From positions 9,648,408 to 9,712,407 of the forward strand of contig NC_135550.1 of NCBI RefSeq assembly GCF_964340395.1: DNA of 64,000 nt, in the 5' to 3' direction. The DNA is from Glandiceps talaboti. Lineage: Eukaryota > Hemichordata > Enteropneusta > Spengelidae. Both the position numbers and the translations under genes were made by a program. The notes below the pieces were generated by a model. That model worked only from the letters and a program-made list of their open reading frames with translations, was not told where the DNA came from and did not search any database. Positions 1-18,900 of this stretch are shown piece after piece; the first letter of the stretch is position 1, and each line of letters opens with the position of its first letter.

Positions 1-146
1 CAATGTCGTTGTCAAAATTCAAAGTACATACAAGGGGCAGTAATTTACCTGCCATGACAACTCCCTCTCTGACATAATGCAAACTTGATTCTAAACTCAA
101 CCATCTATTAACAATGTGTATTTTTATATAAAGACAATCCTAACCA

Positions 147-205
147 CAAACAAACAAACAAACAAACAAACAAACAAACAAACAAACAAACAAACAAACA
201 AACAA
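147..205. repeat. (CAAA)n microsatellite
   Basis: About 15 CAAA copies in an SLC5 intron, just downstream of the exon at 233-321 in gene orientation. Confidence 0.95.
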
Positions 206-232
206 AAACACATTAGTCATTTATATATGTAC

Positions 233-6486
<6,254 letters not shown>

Positions 6487-8189
6487 AATAGTACTTCAAT
6501 AGACAGCAAGTTTAATGCACAATTGCAAAAGTTATTGATACAAACGTGCTGTTCCTGTAAAGTATTAAAATCACCCATGCTTCAGAATCGTGTGTATATT
6601 GAAAACAATCGACACACATCGATTACTTACAAATCAATTGGAAAATATCACCAACTGGAATGAGCCATTGCTCAAACCTTTATTTTAATATGCTATTGAC
6701 TTGGCGGCACTAGTTGTAACATAATGAGCAAGTCACATCATACGAAATTGCTGTTGTCGTATTGTTTACTTACATTCACTCGGGTTAGACATGTTCAATT
6801 TAGTGTAATTCCAACTTCACATGCTTTCCCCTGTAACTTCGATTCATTTGGGTAATTAAACTAATTTTGGTTCATTTAAAATTAGATAAAGAAAAGTGTT
6901 GATTCATTCTCATTGTGTTGGTGTCAAGGTAATGACTATTAAAAATGACACTTTGAATGATATCAAAGTTGCAGTGGAACATACCCAGCAAGCCTGATTG
7001 CCAAGACACTAGAAATGTTGTTGGTAGTAAATATGAAAGTTTGCTTAAATTACAAATGGTTAGCGAGAAAAAAACCGTAAACCAAATCACGAAGGTATGA
7101 TAAAAGCCAGCGCGGGTCAATTGATCTGAATCGAAGGTTGTTGACTTACCTCTCTGCGGCCGGCGATACAAACTTACTAAAAAAGTAGCCACGCAACGCC
7201 CCTCATACTAAAAGTGTACGATATATTAATAAGTAGTTTATGTTTCACTTTATAAATCATAATAGCAGTAATTTTATGTAAATAAACTATCAAAAGTAAG
7301 ACTTTTTATTGATTAAAGAGTTTGTGTATATGACACGCTATCAGCTGATTTAACCTAGTTTCTGACAGCTTTCGTTGTTTGACCCTTGACCCCAAACTTT
7401 GACAATGCTGATAACATCTCAATGAATCAGATTTTATCAAACATATGTTACCGATGACAGAATACACCTGTCTAATATTCGCAAAGTTTTGACGTGACAC
7501 AAGGTTACATTGAACCCACGGCTGTCATGAATTAATACTCAGAACAAAGGTTTGTATTTCTGCAGAGTTTCTGGAATAGTATTCTTCTGAGATGACAACA
7601 TTAAGTCATTAACATATTTTATCAGTATTATTTGCATTGACAACAACAAACTTTGGTTATTCATTTATGGTGTTGATGATTTTATCATCCAATCACTTGA
7701 GTATTGTATAATTTATGTTTTTATAAGAATATAAAATTGGAATAAAGTATGGATTTACTTTAGAAGGGAGCGAGCTGAAGGAAACAGCTAGGCCTAGGCT
7801 ATATAAAAAGCTTCGGTCTGCTCCGTGGCTACTTCTAAAATGAAGGCGATCAGGCTAAAAAATGTAAACATGTACCAACAAGGTCAATTCAGGCAAAATA
7901 ACGAAGGTAAAATAGCAATGAAACGATTAGCCGACATCTACATCGGATTTTAATCAGATTGAACCCGCACGAAAAAACCCTCAAAACCGCAGCAAAACGC
8001 TACAAAATATTGCAGCTAATTTAAGTCATGATCTGCCAGCTAGGTGCGGACTCGGAGATCAGAGGGTAACACTGATGGAGAATTAACGTTAACATTAGCG
8101 GTCGACCCATTTGTTACACTGGTGAACGACCCTCGTTTGTTACACCATATAGACCCTACTCGTGAAGGGTCTATGGTTACACATACACC
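6487..8189. other. Intergenic region between SLC5 and dynein genes, proximal part
   Basis: Upstream flank and probable promoter side of the SLC5 gene. No supported coding sequence. It contains a half copy of the CAATCTGATT MITE (7840-7961) and a small hairpin at about 8145-8172 with arms TAGACCCT / AGGGTCTA. Confidence 0.6.
7840..7961. mobile_element. MULE-like MITE (CAATCTGATT family), right half only
   Basis: Ends in the family terminus ATCGGATTTTAATCAGATTG. Internal blocks (AAGGCGATCA, AGGTAAA) are in the same order as in the complete palindromic copy at 25255-25460. No left terminus was found. Confidence 0.55.
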
Positions 8190-8195
8190 CTTACT

Positions 8196-8275
8196 TTAAC
8201 ATTTAACATTTATTTCATTTCTAAAGCGCTTCCTCTATTTAAAAGAAAATATTCAAAAGCGCTGCACAATAAGTT
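8196..8275 (-). mobile_element. SINE 3'-tail fragment
   Basis: On the minus strand the block reads with two AAGCGCT-type motifs and an AT-rich end, resembling the 3' part of the SINE at 18690-19050 (CGCTTT ... GTGCTATATAAA). No tRNA-like head is present. Confidence 0.4.
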
Positions 8276-8471
8276 AAAAGAGACATTTGATAAGTTAAAA
8301 GAGACATTTAAGATTGAATACTGTAAAAAAAAAATAAAAAAATAAAAAAATAATAATAATAATACACATCAATAGCATATTAAAACCATTCCTAAAAGTG
8401 TTTAAAACAGAAACATGGCTAAAATCAACAGTTACAAGTTGTAAGAAACTTTAAACAGGTATGTCTTCAAC

Positions 8472-8594
8472 CAATCTGATTAGAATCTGATGTTAGATAG
8501 GCTGGTTTTCCTGTATTTACCTTTATTCCATCGTTATTGCGTCTTTTACGTGAGTTTTTTTTTCCTGGGCGAACGCCTTTGTTAGATCAGATTG
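8472..8594. mobile_element. MULE-like MITE with 9-bp TSD, degenerate copy
   Basis: Termini CAATCTGATTAGAATC and GATCAGATTG. Flanked exactly by the 9-bp direct repeat GTCTTCAAC (8463-8471 and 8595-8603). Inner sequence is a diverged version of one arm of the 25255-25460 palindrome. Confidence 0.8.
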
Positions 8595-9059
8595 GTCTTC
8601 AACCCTCTTTTAAATTGTTCCATTTCATCTAAACATTTCAACTACTAGTACTTTAAAAATGTCAATTTCATGTCATCCATATATATATATGTAGTGTGTA
8701 TACAACATTGCTTGTTGTACAGTAGGAGATAAAATTGACCCTGTTATAAATAAAGGGAACCAGATCGATGTACACAAGATTTTAGCAAATGAAGATTGCT
8801 TGATTTGACTCAGGGATATGGAGGACTGGTTACGGCCCAGGGGAATAAAATAGAGTGAAAATGCAAAGATTATTTATAAATATCGGACATAAGTGTCAAA
8901 TACATACAAACATCAATTGTTTTGTAGTTTCAAATAATTGATGATAGTGTGTAAGCATCTATTAGAACTCAAATATCGTTTTAGAAGTCTTATTATAAAT
9001 GCTGCTGCATTAATTACAGGAACTTAGGTTGTCTCAATCGATAACATTTTAAAAGGTGA

Positions 9060-9238
9060 GATAGGGACTCTATTATCCCATTGCAATGCATTGTGGGTAC
9101 ATGTTTCTAAGTGAAGTAAAATGGCGGCCCTGGAGAACCGACAACAATCCTGAATATTTCAGTACTATGCATGCAAGTGAAAATTTGGAGGGAAAACGAT
9201 CAATTTTATTGAGAGGTTTTAGTGGATAAGACCTAGAG
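9060..9238 (+). promoter_or_regulatory. Candidate dynein promoter / non-coding first exon
   Basis: AAAATGGCGGCC at 9117-9129 matches the YY1-type motif common just downstream of animal start sites, preceded by GCATTGTGGGTAC. The ATG there opens only a 10-codon reading frame. A good donor (AG-GTGAGC) follows at 9238/9239. If spliced to the acceptor before 12232 the leader would be non-coding in the dynein frame (in-frame stop). Support is by motif only. Confidence 0.3.
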
Positions 9239-9833
9239 GTGAGCTCCTGTATTCATAATTAATGTCAGCGATACTTTTGGCGAGATAGTCCAGACTTTTG
9301 TCAGTCGCTAACGATAACGTTATGAGAGCCAAGTTACATGTCAACAACACAGCTAGGTGGACTCAGTGGAGAACGTTGACAAGTGTTTGTAGCAATGCAA
9401 ATGTAGCTTTGTAGTTCAGAAATGCCTGTTTGCATTGTCAAAAACTTGCGAATAATGCTTTCCACATTGATCGCAATATTTATATTTGCCTTGAATTCAT
9501 TGACTGACACGATAATAAATTTGCACTAGTCAGTATTATTAGTATCGATAGTGTTGCATAGCACGGACAGAAGATCCAGCAACAATAACGTTGATAGATT
9601 TATTGAACCTCCCTGAGACTGATTGTGGCAAAAGACACGATGAAAAAAACGCATGCACATGCTCACTCGGAGCAACCGAATGCTTTAAATGTCTCATGAT
9701 AATATATCATTAATACCCCTTCCCACGTCCATGAATGTAGTCCTGCCTGCAGACGGAGTAATTCGGGACTAGATTCTGACATCATTTTTGTCCCTATCTT
9801 CTCCATATTGAGGAACATTGTCGGTATCACATC

Positions 9834-9992
9834 CCGTACACACACAGTCTGCCATGAATGATCACAGGCACTCAAATCAATGTGTATGTTTTGAAAAAAA
9901 ATGTGTATTAATTTAATATTTACTATATTTAAAAATAAAAACCATACATATTGATTTGAGTGCCTTTGTGAATGATGGTACACACACATGAC
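9834..9992. mobile_element. Fold-back element, about 160 bp
   Basis: Left arm includes GGCACTCAAATCAATGTGTA and the right arm its near reverse complement. The loop is AT-rich. Unclassified MITE-like hairpin. Confidence 0.65.
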
Positions 9993-10287
9993 TTGTACCA
10001 TGGTGGTACAATGTATTAATTTTATATTTTATAATATTTGACACTTCATAATACCATTTGCATTCTTCTTCTTTATGCTTTATGAGGGAAAATGAAAAAA
10101 ATAAAAATGAGGTAAGATTTTGCACTTGGGGTTGTAGACTAACCATGTGACTGTAGAATATATTTGTTTATTGTAAACAACAACAACACATCCATTGAAT
10201 GATAAACAGAGTTGTTTTTGTCATTGCTGTTCATGCTGTTGTGTCTTCATTTGAATTATTTTTTCACACTATGTGTACTTATATTGT

Positions 10288-10795
10288 TAAAATCCTCTTT
10301 CTCCCTTGGGAGTACTTGTTTGTACACAACTAAGTACAAGGTGGTCCTCTTTCTCCCTAGGGGGTACTTGTTTGTAAACAACTAAGTACAAATTGACCCT
10401 CATTCTCCCTAAGGAGTATTTGTTTGTACACAACTAAGTACAAGTTGTCCCTCTTTCTCCCTAGGGATATTTGTTTGTACACAACTAAGTACAAGTTGTC
10501 CCTCTTTCTCCCTAGGGGTATTTGTTTGTACACAACTAAGTACAAGTTGTCCCTCTTTCTCCCTAGGGGTATTTGTTTGTACACAACTAAGTACAAGTTG
10601 GTCCTCTTTCTCCCTAGGGGGTATTTGTTTGTACACAACTAAGTACAAGTTGTCCCTCTTTCTCCCTAGGGGGTATTTGTTTGTACACAACTAAGTACAA
10701 GTTGGCCCTCATTCTCCCTAGGGGATATTTGTTTGTAAACAACTAAGTACAAGTTGGCCCTCATTCTCCCTAGGGGTAACAAGTACACAAGTTGG
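10288..10795. repeat. 52-bp minisatellite nested between inverted ends
   Basis: About nine units of roughly 52 bp, each with CTCCCTAGGGG, TTTGTTTGTACACAACTAAG and TACAAGTTG. The first and last edges are inverted (ATCCTCTTTCTCCC at left, GGGAGAAAGAGGAT at right). The array therefore looks like an internally expanded fold-back element. Confidence 0.85.
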
Positions 10796-10856
10796 GAGAA
10801 AGAGGATAATTAACCATAGAGATTTTAGTAACCTACATATACATGTACTGTGCCAG

Positions 10857-10858
10857 CA

Positions 10859-10926
<68 letters not shown>
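10857..10926. repeat. (TA)n microsatellite
   Basis: About 35 TA copies. Confidence 0.95.
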
Positions 10927-10929
<3 letters not shown>

Positions 10930-11131
10930 ATTCAAAATCAAACTTCACCTTTATTAAAGTAACTAAATATTATGTACTTCTTTGTTGTCTTTGTGACTAA
11001 TAATTGCACATACCAGAGTTTTTATTTCATCAAAACAGCACAAGAAATAACTGTGTATACATGTAATACCATGTTGAGTTAGTTTGTCTTTGTGTTGCTA
11101 TTTAATACTGAGACCATATATTTTGTTAATC

Positions 11132-11165
11132 TGTTGTTGTTGTTGTTGTTATTATTATTATTATT

Positions 11166-11197
<32 letters not shown>

Positions 11198-11198
11198 C
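11132..11198. repeat. (TTG)n/(TTA)n microsatellite
   Basis: TTG runs flank a short TTA run. Confidence 0.9.
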
Positions 11199-11230
11199 AT
11201 TTTAATAAAACCCCGAATTTATGTGTTTGT

Positions 11231-11590
11231 TAAAGTGGCCATATGGATTACAAGTTGGTATTTATTTTGGATTTTTTTTACTCGTAAGTCAACTCTACTA
11301 TGTTTTCCTACTTGGAAAAAATGATGTAAAACAACATATACCAAGTCCTTGTTTGTAACTCAATAAATTGCAAAAAAGCTAGAAAGTGTCTGCAAAGTTT
11401 GTTATTGTGTATGTACAATAACAAATATTTTACACATTTTAAAAAAATTTTGGCAATTTATTGAGTAACAAGCAAGGACTTTGTATATGTTGTTTCACAT
11501 TCTTTTTTCAAGTATGAAACCATAGTAAAGTTGTTTTATAAATAAAACCCCCAAAACAAATACCCATTTGTCATCCATATGACCATATTC
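11231..11590. mobile_element. Fold-back MITE, GTGGCCATATGGAT family, copy 1
   Basis: Long inverted arms start AAAGTGGCCATATGGAT and end ATCCATATGACCAT. The centre is a smaller palindrome around TTGTTATTGTGTATGTACAA. A clear homologue lies at 19430-19752. The left end is preceded by TTAA. Confidence 0.75.
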
Positions 11591-11620
11591 ATTTATATTG
11601 TACTGTATTACATTAATTGT

Positions 11621-12106
11621 CAATCTGATTAAAATCCAACGTAGTGTACATGTAGCAATTTCTTTTTGGCTGTTACATTTACTGCCATTTGTTCTTTTGC
11701 GAGCACTTGTTACATACATGTACATCTGACAAAATACCACAGGTTTGACCAAGCCACATGAGAGGGCTGAGTGAATTCATTCAATTAATGAAAACTCACA
11801 ATGTGCCAAAACATACAGGTACAGTATTTCAGAGTGATCTGTTCGAAATGAGCCGGAGCACAGAGCGCAGACAGTGATGTTATCGTTATTGTTTGGTGGT
11901 TCGCTTTCTTTCTTTTTCAAATATTGAGTGTTATATTGTAAGATGGATTCTGGTTGGCTACTCGTAAGTACGAGATTGGGTTTGGGAAATCCTATGATAT
12001 TGTGTCAGATTAAGTAGTGAGCACTTACAAATAAACAAGCGACAATTAACGTAACAGCCAAAAAGAATTTGTGACGTGTACACTACATCGGATTTTAATC
12101 AGATTG
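11621..12106. mobile_element. MULE-like MITE with 9-bp TSD, 486 bp
   Basis: Terminal repeats CAATCTGATTAAAATCC and GGATTTTAATCAGATTG extend into inverted arms of about 90 bp. Flanked by the 9-bp direct repeat ATTAATTGT (11612-11620 and 12107-12115). The internal sequence differs from the palindromic copy, so this may be closer to a parental form. It ends 126 bp before the dynein acceptor at 12232. No transposase frame is visible. Confidence 0.85.
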
Positions 12107-12231
12107 ATTAATTGTATGGTGTGTTTATTCTGTATATGAATATGTGTATATTTTAACTTTGAAAAAATATTTTTGCAACGACATGTGTATCTTTATGACA
12201 TATCTCAATCGTTTCTTTCTTTCTTTTTCAG

Positions 12232-12529
12232 AGAAAATTAAAACATCTCAAAAAATCTGGGACAATGAGTATACGGAGTGAATCAAATATCTCTAGTGAA
12301 TCTGGTTTAGAACATTCAGGTGCACTTCTAACAAGTGAACTTGAACTGACCAATACCACCAGTAATGTTACAGATCATTCCTTGGAATCTAGAAGTGCAC
12401 CTACTACAATAAGTTCATCTTCAGTCAATGCTTTTCTAAATCCTTCAGGTGACAGTAGGAATGATACATCATCAGTCAGAATGAACAGAGAATCCAGTAT
12501 AGTGAATAGCTCTAGGGAGCTGAGACAAG
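12232..12529 (+). CDS. Dynein exon 1 (first recognised coding exon)
   Basis: Strong acceptor (CTTTCTTTTTCAG) at 12231, so a 5' exon exists upstream. Met at 12265 starts [14 protein letters not shown]. The frame is also open before it ([11 protein letters not shown]). Residues 1-88 are Ser/Thr-rich and probably disordered. Ends phase 1 at GTATGT. Confidence 0.75.
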
Positions 12530-12783
12530 GTATGTCAATGTAAAACTGCTAGTTTACTGGTAGGATAACAGTTTTGATGTGAAAAAAGTTGTCTGGTAGA
12601 GCTATGTAAAAAGATTGTTCTGACCAAATGATAAACCTAATGTGAGAACCAGGGATTGAATCATAGGTCTGCAAATTGTCTTTTCATTGTCGGATACAGT
12701 AATTTAAATTGATTTGTATAAAGCACAATGTATACACTTTCCTGTTTTGACAATGGTTCACATTGCTAGACATTTTCCTTGGT

Positions 12784-12827
<44 letters not shown>

Positions 12828-12829
12828 CT

Positions 12830-12909
<80 letters not shown>

Positions 12910-12910
12910 T

Positions 12911-12994
<84 letters not shown>

Positions 12995-15900
12995 TACCAC
13001 TACCACCACCAACAACAACAACAACAACAAAGTTAAGACACTGAGCTTTTGATTTGTCACAGTTTAGTTCTACTGAAGAAAGTCGTTGGCCAGGACAGAT
13101 TGAGAGTGCATTCTGGTAGTTGTCAACATTGAACTGTGCAGGTGTCATACCTTAAATTAATTATATTATTAATGTATTATGTAGTAACTTATGCAATAAT
13201 GAAATCACAAAAGTTATTCTCTTTCTTTTTATTTGATTAATTAAAAGTACCAGTTTTCCATTTTATATGCAGCCTGCAATATATAGACCTCTACTAATTT
13301 CTTCATGTACTTCACTTTCAGGTAAAGTGAATGGAACGCCACCTTTGCCACCACCCCAGAAGAAATCAAAAGCACAAAGGAAACCCATAGATTTGATGTC
13401 TAGGTTGTATGATAAAGGAACTGACTCACAAGCACTACAAACTATCAATGCAGCTAATAGACAGGAAAAGAAAACAAAGCAGGCTGAAAATCAGGTAGAA
13501 ACCATTGTCAGATAAAGTATACATATCTGATGGTCTCTGTCAGTACAACATAGAAAACTGTAGCCTACACACTGTGTTTTAACTAGCTTGACATTCTTCA
13601 GTACATTTATTGAGCCAGATTGCCAAGTCTTTCATTTGAGTTCAAATTATATAATTTTTCAAAATACCATGGTCTCAATTTTATCAGGAGGAAATTTTTG
13701 GACCTGTTACTTTTTGCCACTTTTAGCATGTGTAGATTTTTGCCAGGAAGGAAAGCCACAAAACTTGTAAACATGTCTGAAAAGAATGGTTTCAACTTAC
13801 TGTATATGCTAATGTAATAAATATGGAGAATTGGTAGTGAAGCTATAGTAAAGTACTAAATATATATGAAAATGTGTATATTTTAATTGGTATGTTATGG
13901 TTGATATTTACAGTCTTCAAATGTGGCACCAAGACCTCCATCTGCTAAAAGTCAAGCCCCGGGTGCAGCTTTCAGAACTATACTGTTTAGACGTGACCAA
14001 GCCCAAGTTGTAGCAAGGAGACAGCAATTCAGACGACGTGGTAGCAATTCATCCCTAGATGAAGAGATTATCAGGGCTGTAGAAAGAATGGACAGGTGAG
14101 TACTAGCCAACAGAAAAAACAAACACCTAGCATAGACTTTTCATGCAAAAGACTCCCTAGGCCAAAGAGTTTTCCTACTACAGATCTTACCTATTCTACA
14201 ATTATCAACTTTAACTTGAAAGGAATAATAAAACATACAATCAATCCTATTTTTTCTTTATCCACACATTACATATATATAGTTAAATGAATATTAATTT
14301 ACCCAGATATGAGGTAAAGAGGTAGAAATTAGGGCTTATGCTAATGAGAAAACTTGTCTGCATATATGCTGAGTTTCAATGGGAATCTGAAAGGGACTGT
14401 CTGCATATATGCAGAAATGGCATTGTAAGCTTTATTCTTATACATACAAAGATGACACAGCAAAGTAACAAAAATATACAGAATAGAAACAGAGGAGCTT
14501 TTTATACTTGAAGAGTTGAGAGTGAAATTTTACAGATTACATCTGACTGTGTTGGCATAGTGTATGTATGTAAAGATGGCATTGTATTCTGTCAATCTAT
14601 ATGGCTGTTGGGGGGGGGGCTGTGTTTTGCTAGAAATTTATTGTAACTGTTTTCTCATCTCTACTTAAAATAAAAAATGACAAGTATTTGTATTGCCACA
14701 TCTTGATGCATCCTGGCAAAGATCAAAAGACATACATGTAGATATATAATAATGAAGCAGCTCTAGAGTAGTCTTACTTGAAATTGATGTATTTCATACT
14801 CATAGGACATGTATTTGCCTGTCAGTCCTACCGTAAATGTTTATATTTTTATCATCCTTAGTTTTATCTAATTTATCACTATATTCATTTTACATAGGTC
14901 ACCAGATCCTGTACAGACTGAAAGTAAACCAAACACACCTCTAGAACAAGGACAGCTGAAGAGAGAAGCTAGCAAAGATATGATTGACATGCCAGCAAAA
15001 GATGACCAGGGTAAACTGACTGATGACGGCAAGGATGACGTAGAGACAGAAGGCAAGAAACCCAAACTCAGTGAAAACGGAGAGGGAGTTGAGCCTATGA
15101 TAACCAGTCCTGTAGACTTAGATAGACCCAGGTCAGAGGGGAATCTATCAAGGTCAGATACAGCTGTGACATTCAAATTACAAACTGGTTCCTTGCCACC
15201 ATCTAGGGTTGGATCTGCTAGGTCCAGAGTGGGTTCTGCTAAATCGAAACCATCAACGCCAGGTTCTGCATTCTCCATGAGACCAGATCCCAGCATTGTA
15301 CTTACTCACCTCAAAACTAATGTCTATGATGATACAGGTAGGGATTCTCTTTATCACTTTGATGAAAATTTATGCCACTTTTTTTTTTTACTGTGAATCT
15401 TTATTCACCCATATTGAACATTTCTGAAGGGTGAGAGTCTAGAAAAGAGTTGCACATTAATTAATCTAGTCTAGTCACTCGATCAGTTACTTGTTCCTGT
15501 AATAAAATCTTGTATTTTGTTGTAAACTCATGTTGTCACATTGTTTTAAAAACAGAACCGGACAATGATGACGCTGTTTATCATTTGAAGAGAATGCGTA
15601 AAAAGTTAGGATTGGTGACGGAATTACCTCACTATGGTCCTGGAATTGAGGAAGATATGATAGGGATTGAAGACAGACTCGAAGATCCTTTGAAGGTAAT
15701 TGTCTACAAATGTAGTCGTGGTGTTTTGTTTGAAGAAATCATCCCCCTCCTCTCACCTTCAACTATTTCCCCCCAACTATTGATTATGAATATTTCCTAC
15801 TTTCTAGTAAAATTTGACATGAAATTTTCTTAATTTTCTCGTGAGTTATCAAATGAGCTAAATCCAAATCTTTCCATACATTAGATCTGGCTACCAATCT

Positions 15901-18900
15901 TCTTAATAGTTGAGTACAAAATTTAATACTGGTGTATTTAATTTAGTGAAATGTCATTTCCATGATGAATTCTGTAGTGGTTGCTAATGAATGTTTGTTA
16001 TATGTATCTTGATTTGTGGACTGTACAAATGTAAAATTTACGTTGAAATAGATTCTCAAATATGTTCTTACAATATGGTATTTACTGATTTGATCAAGAT
16101 ACTCCTGTCCTGAGATTTCTCTGGTTTCTTGTAGAACCAACCTTTATCAACTGACTTCAGATTGAATCTTTATTTGATGCCTAAATGTTCAGTAAATGCT
16201 GATGTGCAGTTGCCTTCATGGTAAATTTTCCAAATTATGGCAATATGTCAAATGTACTGTCTATTCTTTTCTTTAGGGGCTAATGGAAGACTATGAAGAT
16301 GATGGTGAATTTCTGTATGCATTGCCTAGAAATCGAAATGACCCAAGAGGGCGCTACGATCCCTTTGATCTTCAAGTTGTTTCAGCCCACAAAGCTAGGA
16401 CAGCTAAACAGTTCTTTACATTGAGTGCTACATGTGTAACTATGGTAAGATATATCAATATTTCTGAAGAGTAGCTGTACCAATAGTACTTGGTTGTGTG
16501 CGGACATCATTCCTTTCCAGATCCTTTTTCTAAACGATCTACTTATCCCACACTATTTCTGATTTAAAATTAATGGCAAAGATGTTGTTTTCATTGTAAA
16601 TTTATGATTCTGCTTTCCATGTCGCTGAATTTTTGTTCGAGACTGTATACACTTTAATTTAAAAAGGCAATTGATAATAAACCAAGGATGAAATTTTTTG
16701 TTCTGTTGATTATTGTCCAAGGTAGTAATCACCTTTATATTATAAAAGGAAGCTATTGATGAAAAATTTATACCAGTGTATTAATGTTTCAATTCCAGAA
16801 ATATGTAGATTTACCAGAAGACCAGGCTTTATTTACACCAGTTATGCAATGGTTTAATGAGAGAAGATTATTTTATATGATTTTTGAACTGCCAGTGTTG
16901 GCCAAATATAGGTAAGCAACGATGCATGCATTACATGTAAAGGCATGATGGTATGAAATGGTATGCGTATGGTAAACAAGAATTATAGAGTGTGTAGTAT
17001 CCATTGGCAATGTTTTAGTGCTGCTATTTGACCCAAGAGGGCGCTACAGATAGCATAGCCATACAAGCAGGAATCTGCAGTGCAAAGTTGCTGGTTCAAA
17101 CCTGGCCATTATTACTATTTTTGAATGGATATAAAGTTATCTCGGGCAGAATTTGAACCATGATTGCACCCCAGTCAAACCTGGCTGTATAATTAGGGAC
17201 CTTGTAGAATGGCAGTTGCTATGAGAATACTTTACTCTTAGGGACCTTGTAGGATAGCGGTTGCTGTGAGAATACTATACTCCCGTGCACTTACAGAGAC
17301 TACAGTGCATTGTATGCTCTCCTAGGGAGTGTAGGAAGTATAAAGGGTCATTGTGGCATTATGGGTCCATGCCAGGGGTAGTGTGGGATAGCCCTATAAA
17401 AAAAGCTAACATTATTGTTGTTTCATTTATTTTAGGATGTGGAAACAGTTCAAATGTTGGCATATGAATGTAAGAGCACAGAAGAACACAGGCAACAAGT
17501 AAGTCTTAGAACACTATATAAGAATTTTATAGAGATAAAGACTCTTTTAAGTAATTTGCCTTCAATGGTAAATCATCAGCTGTCAACTGTTAGAGGTATC
17601 AAATATTCAATGTGGTCTCAGTTATGCTATTTATTTACACTCAATATACAATGTACTGGTCAGTATTATACTCAAAATAAGCTTATTCCCGCCAAAAAAA
17701 AATTATTTTTTTTTAGAAAAAATGGAGTAACCTATCTTTCAGACTTTCTCTTTCATTGTAACTTATGTTTGAAATGTATATTTTGAAAAACAAAATCAAT
17801 GTTGTCCCATATGTTTTACAGTCTTATGTATTTCATGTATGTATTTTTGTCAAAATGTCAATCAAATATCCCCAAAAAGGGCTGTACATATAAAAAATGT
17901 TATGGTCAGTCTCTAGAACACTTTGTATACAATGTAGTTTTTGAGTTGATACCTTGCTTCTACTGAAATCAGCAGATTTGTCTGAAGGTAAAATTGTCTC
18001 AAAAACTTCAGAATTCAAAAAAGTAATAAAAGGAAAAAACTTGATCCTTTAGTTTGTACCACCTCATAGCTAGAATTGTTATTTTTTTCTTTCTTTCAAT
18101 ATTACAGGACGTTAATGACAAAACAGTTGTTTGCTGCCAATGAGATACTACAGCGTAGTTTACTGTATATCCGTGGTATGTGTGAGACGGCTTCGTCAAG
18201 TCTTACTGGTGTAGGAACAGGAGAGAAAGCTATTTCACTCATCAGCCTGGACAAACACACCACTCTGATATTGGATGAATTCTGTGATATACAAGCCCAG
18301 CAGTGTGATACAGCACTGACCCAGCTGAATAAACTAAGGAATAAAGTTGTGAAGCTCACATGGGAATCATGTGCAGTAAGTGTCTTCAGTACATTGATTG
18401 TTTTATTTATACCATCAGTAAGTCTTTGCTAAGGTTTGGGTACCCTATTAACAGAGGTGGGAAATCTTGTAAAGCCTGAATACATGTCAATTTCCATACC
18501 TTGTATCATATATGTAATTTGATAGGGAACCCTTGTCGAAATATCTTTGGAGTGCAGGTAAAATTCACCTACTTCCCTAACTAAGCATCTCTCAGATTTA
18601 CTGTACGTACCATAATCACATTCTATTATTGCTAAGATAACAGATAGCGGCTGATGATGTGTCATTTTTGATTTCATACTCCTATCACAGTGGAGTAATG
18701 ATGGAGTGGCTGGCTTGGAATCTGCAGGTTGCAGGTTCGAGCCCCATCGTTTGTTTGTTTCCGTTTGTTTCTGAGTGGCTATAGTATTTGGGCAAGATTT
18801 GAACCACTACTGTGCCTCAGTCAACCCAGCTAGTGTATCATTTGGGACCTGGTAGGATAGAGGTTGCAATGTTAATGCTTTAATCCTATGCACTTATAAA

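Noticed and set aside
21-80. Next SLC5 exon at the left edge (minus strand, donor GTAAAT near 48)
   Set aside because: The spliced reading gives L-R-E-G-V-V-M-A, which does not match the expected S-T-x-S-S-x-x-N-S stretch after GTL in SLC5.
9663-10146. Minus-strand open frames of 77-112 codons in the intergenic region
   Set aside because: They overlap a fold-back hairpin, have no family resemblance and show no conserved composition.
12684-13148. Long open frames encoding poly-Ser, poly-Asn, poly-Leu or poly-Tyr on both strands
   Set aside because: They are translations of an intronic CAA/CTA trinucleotide array and fall between two phase-matched dynein exons.
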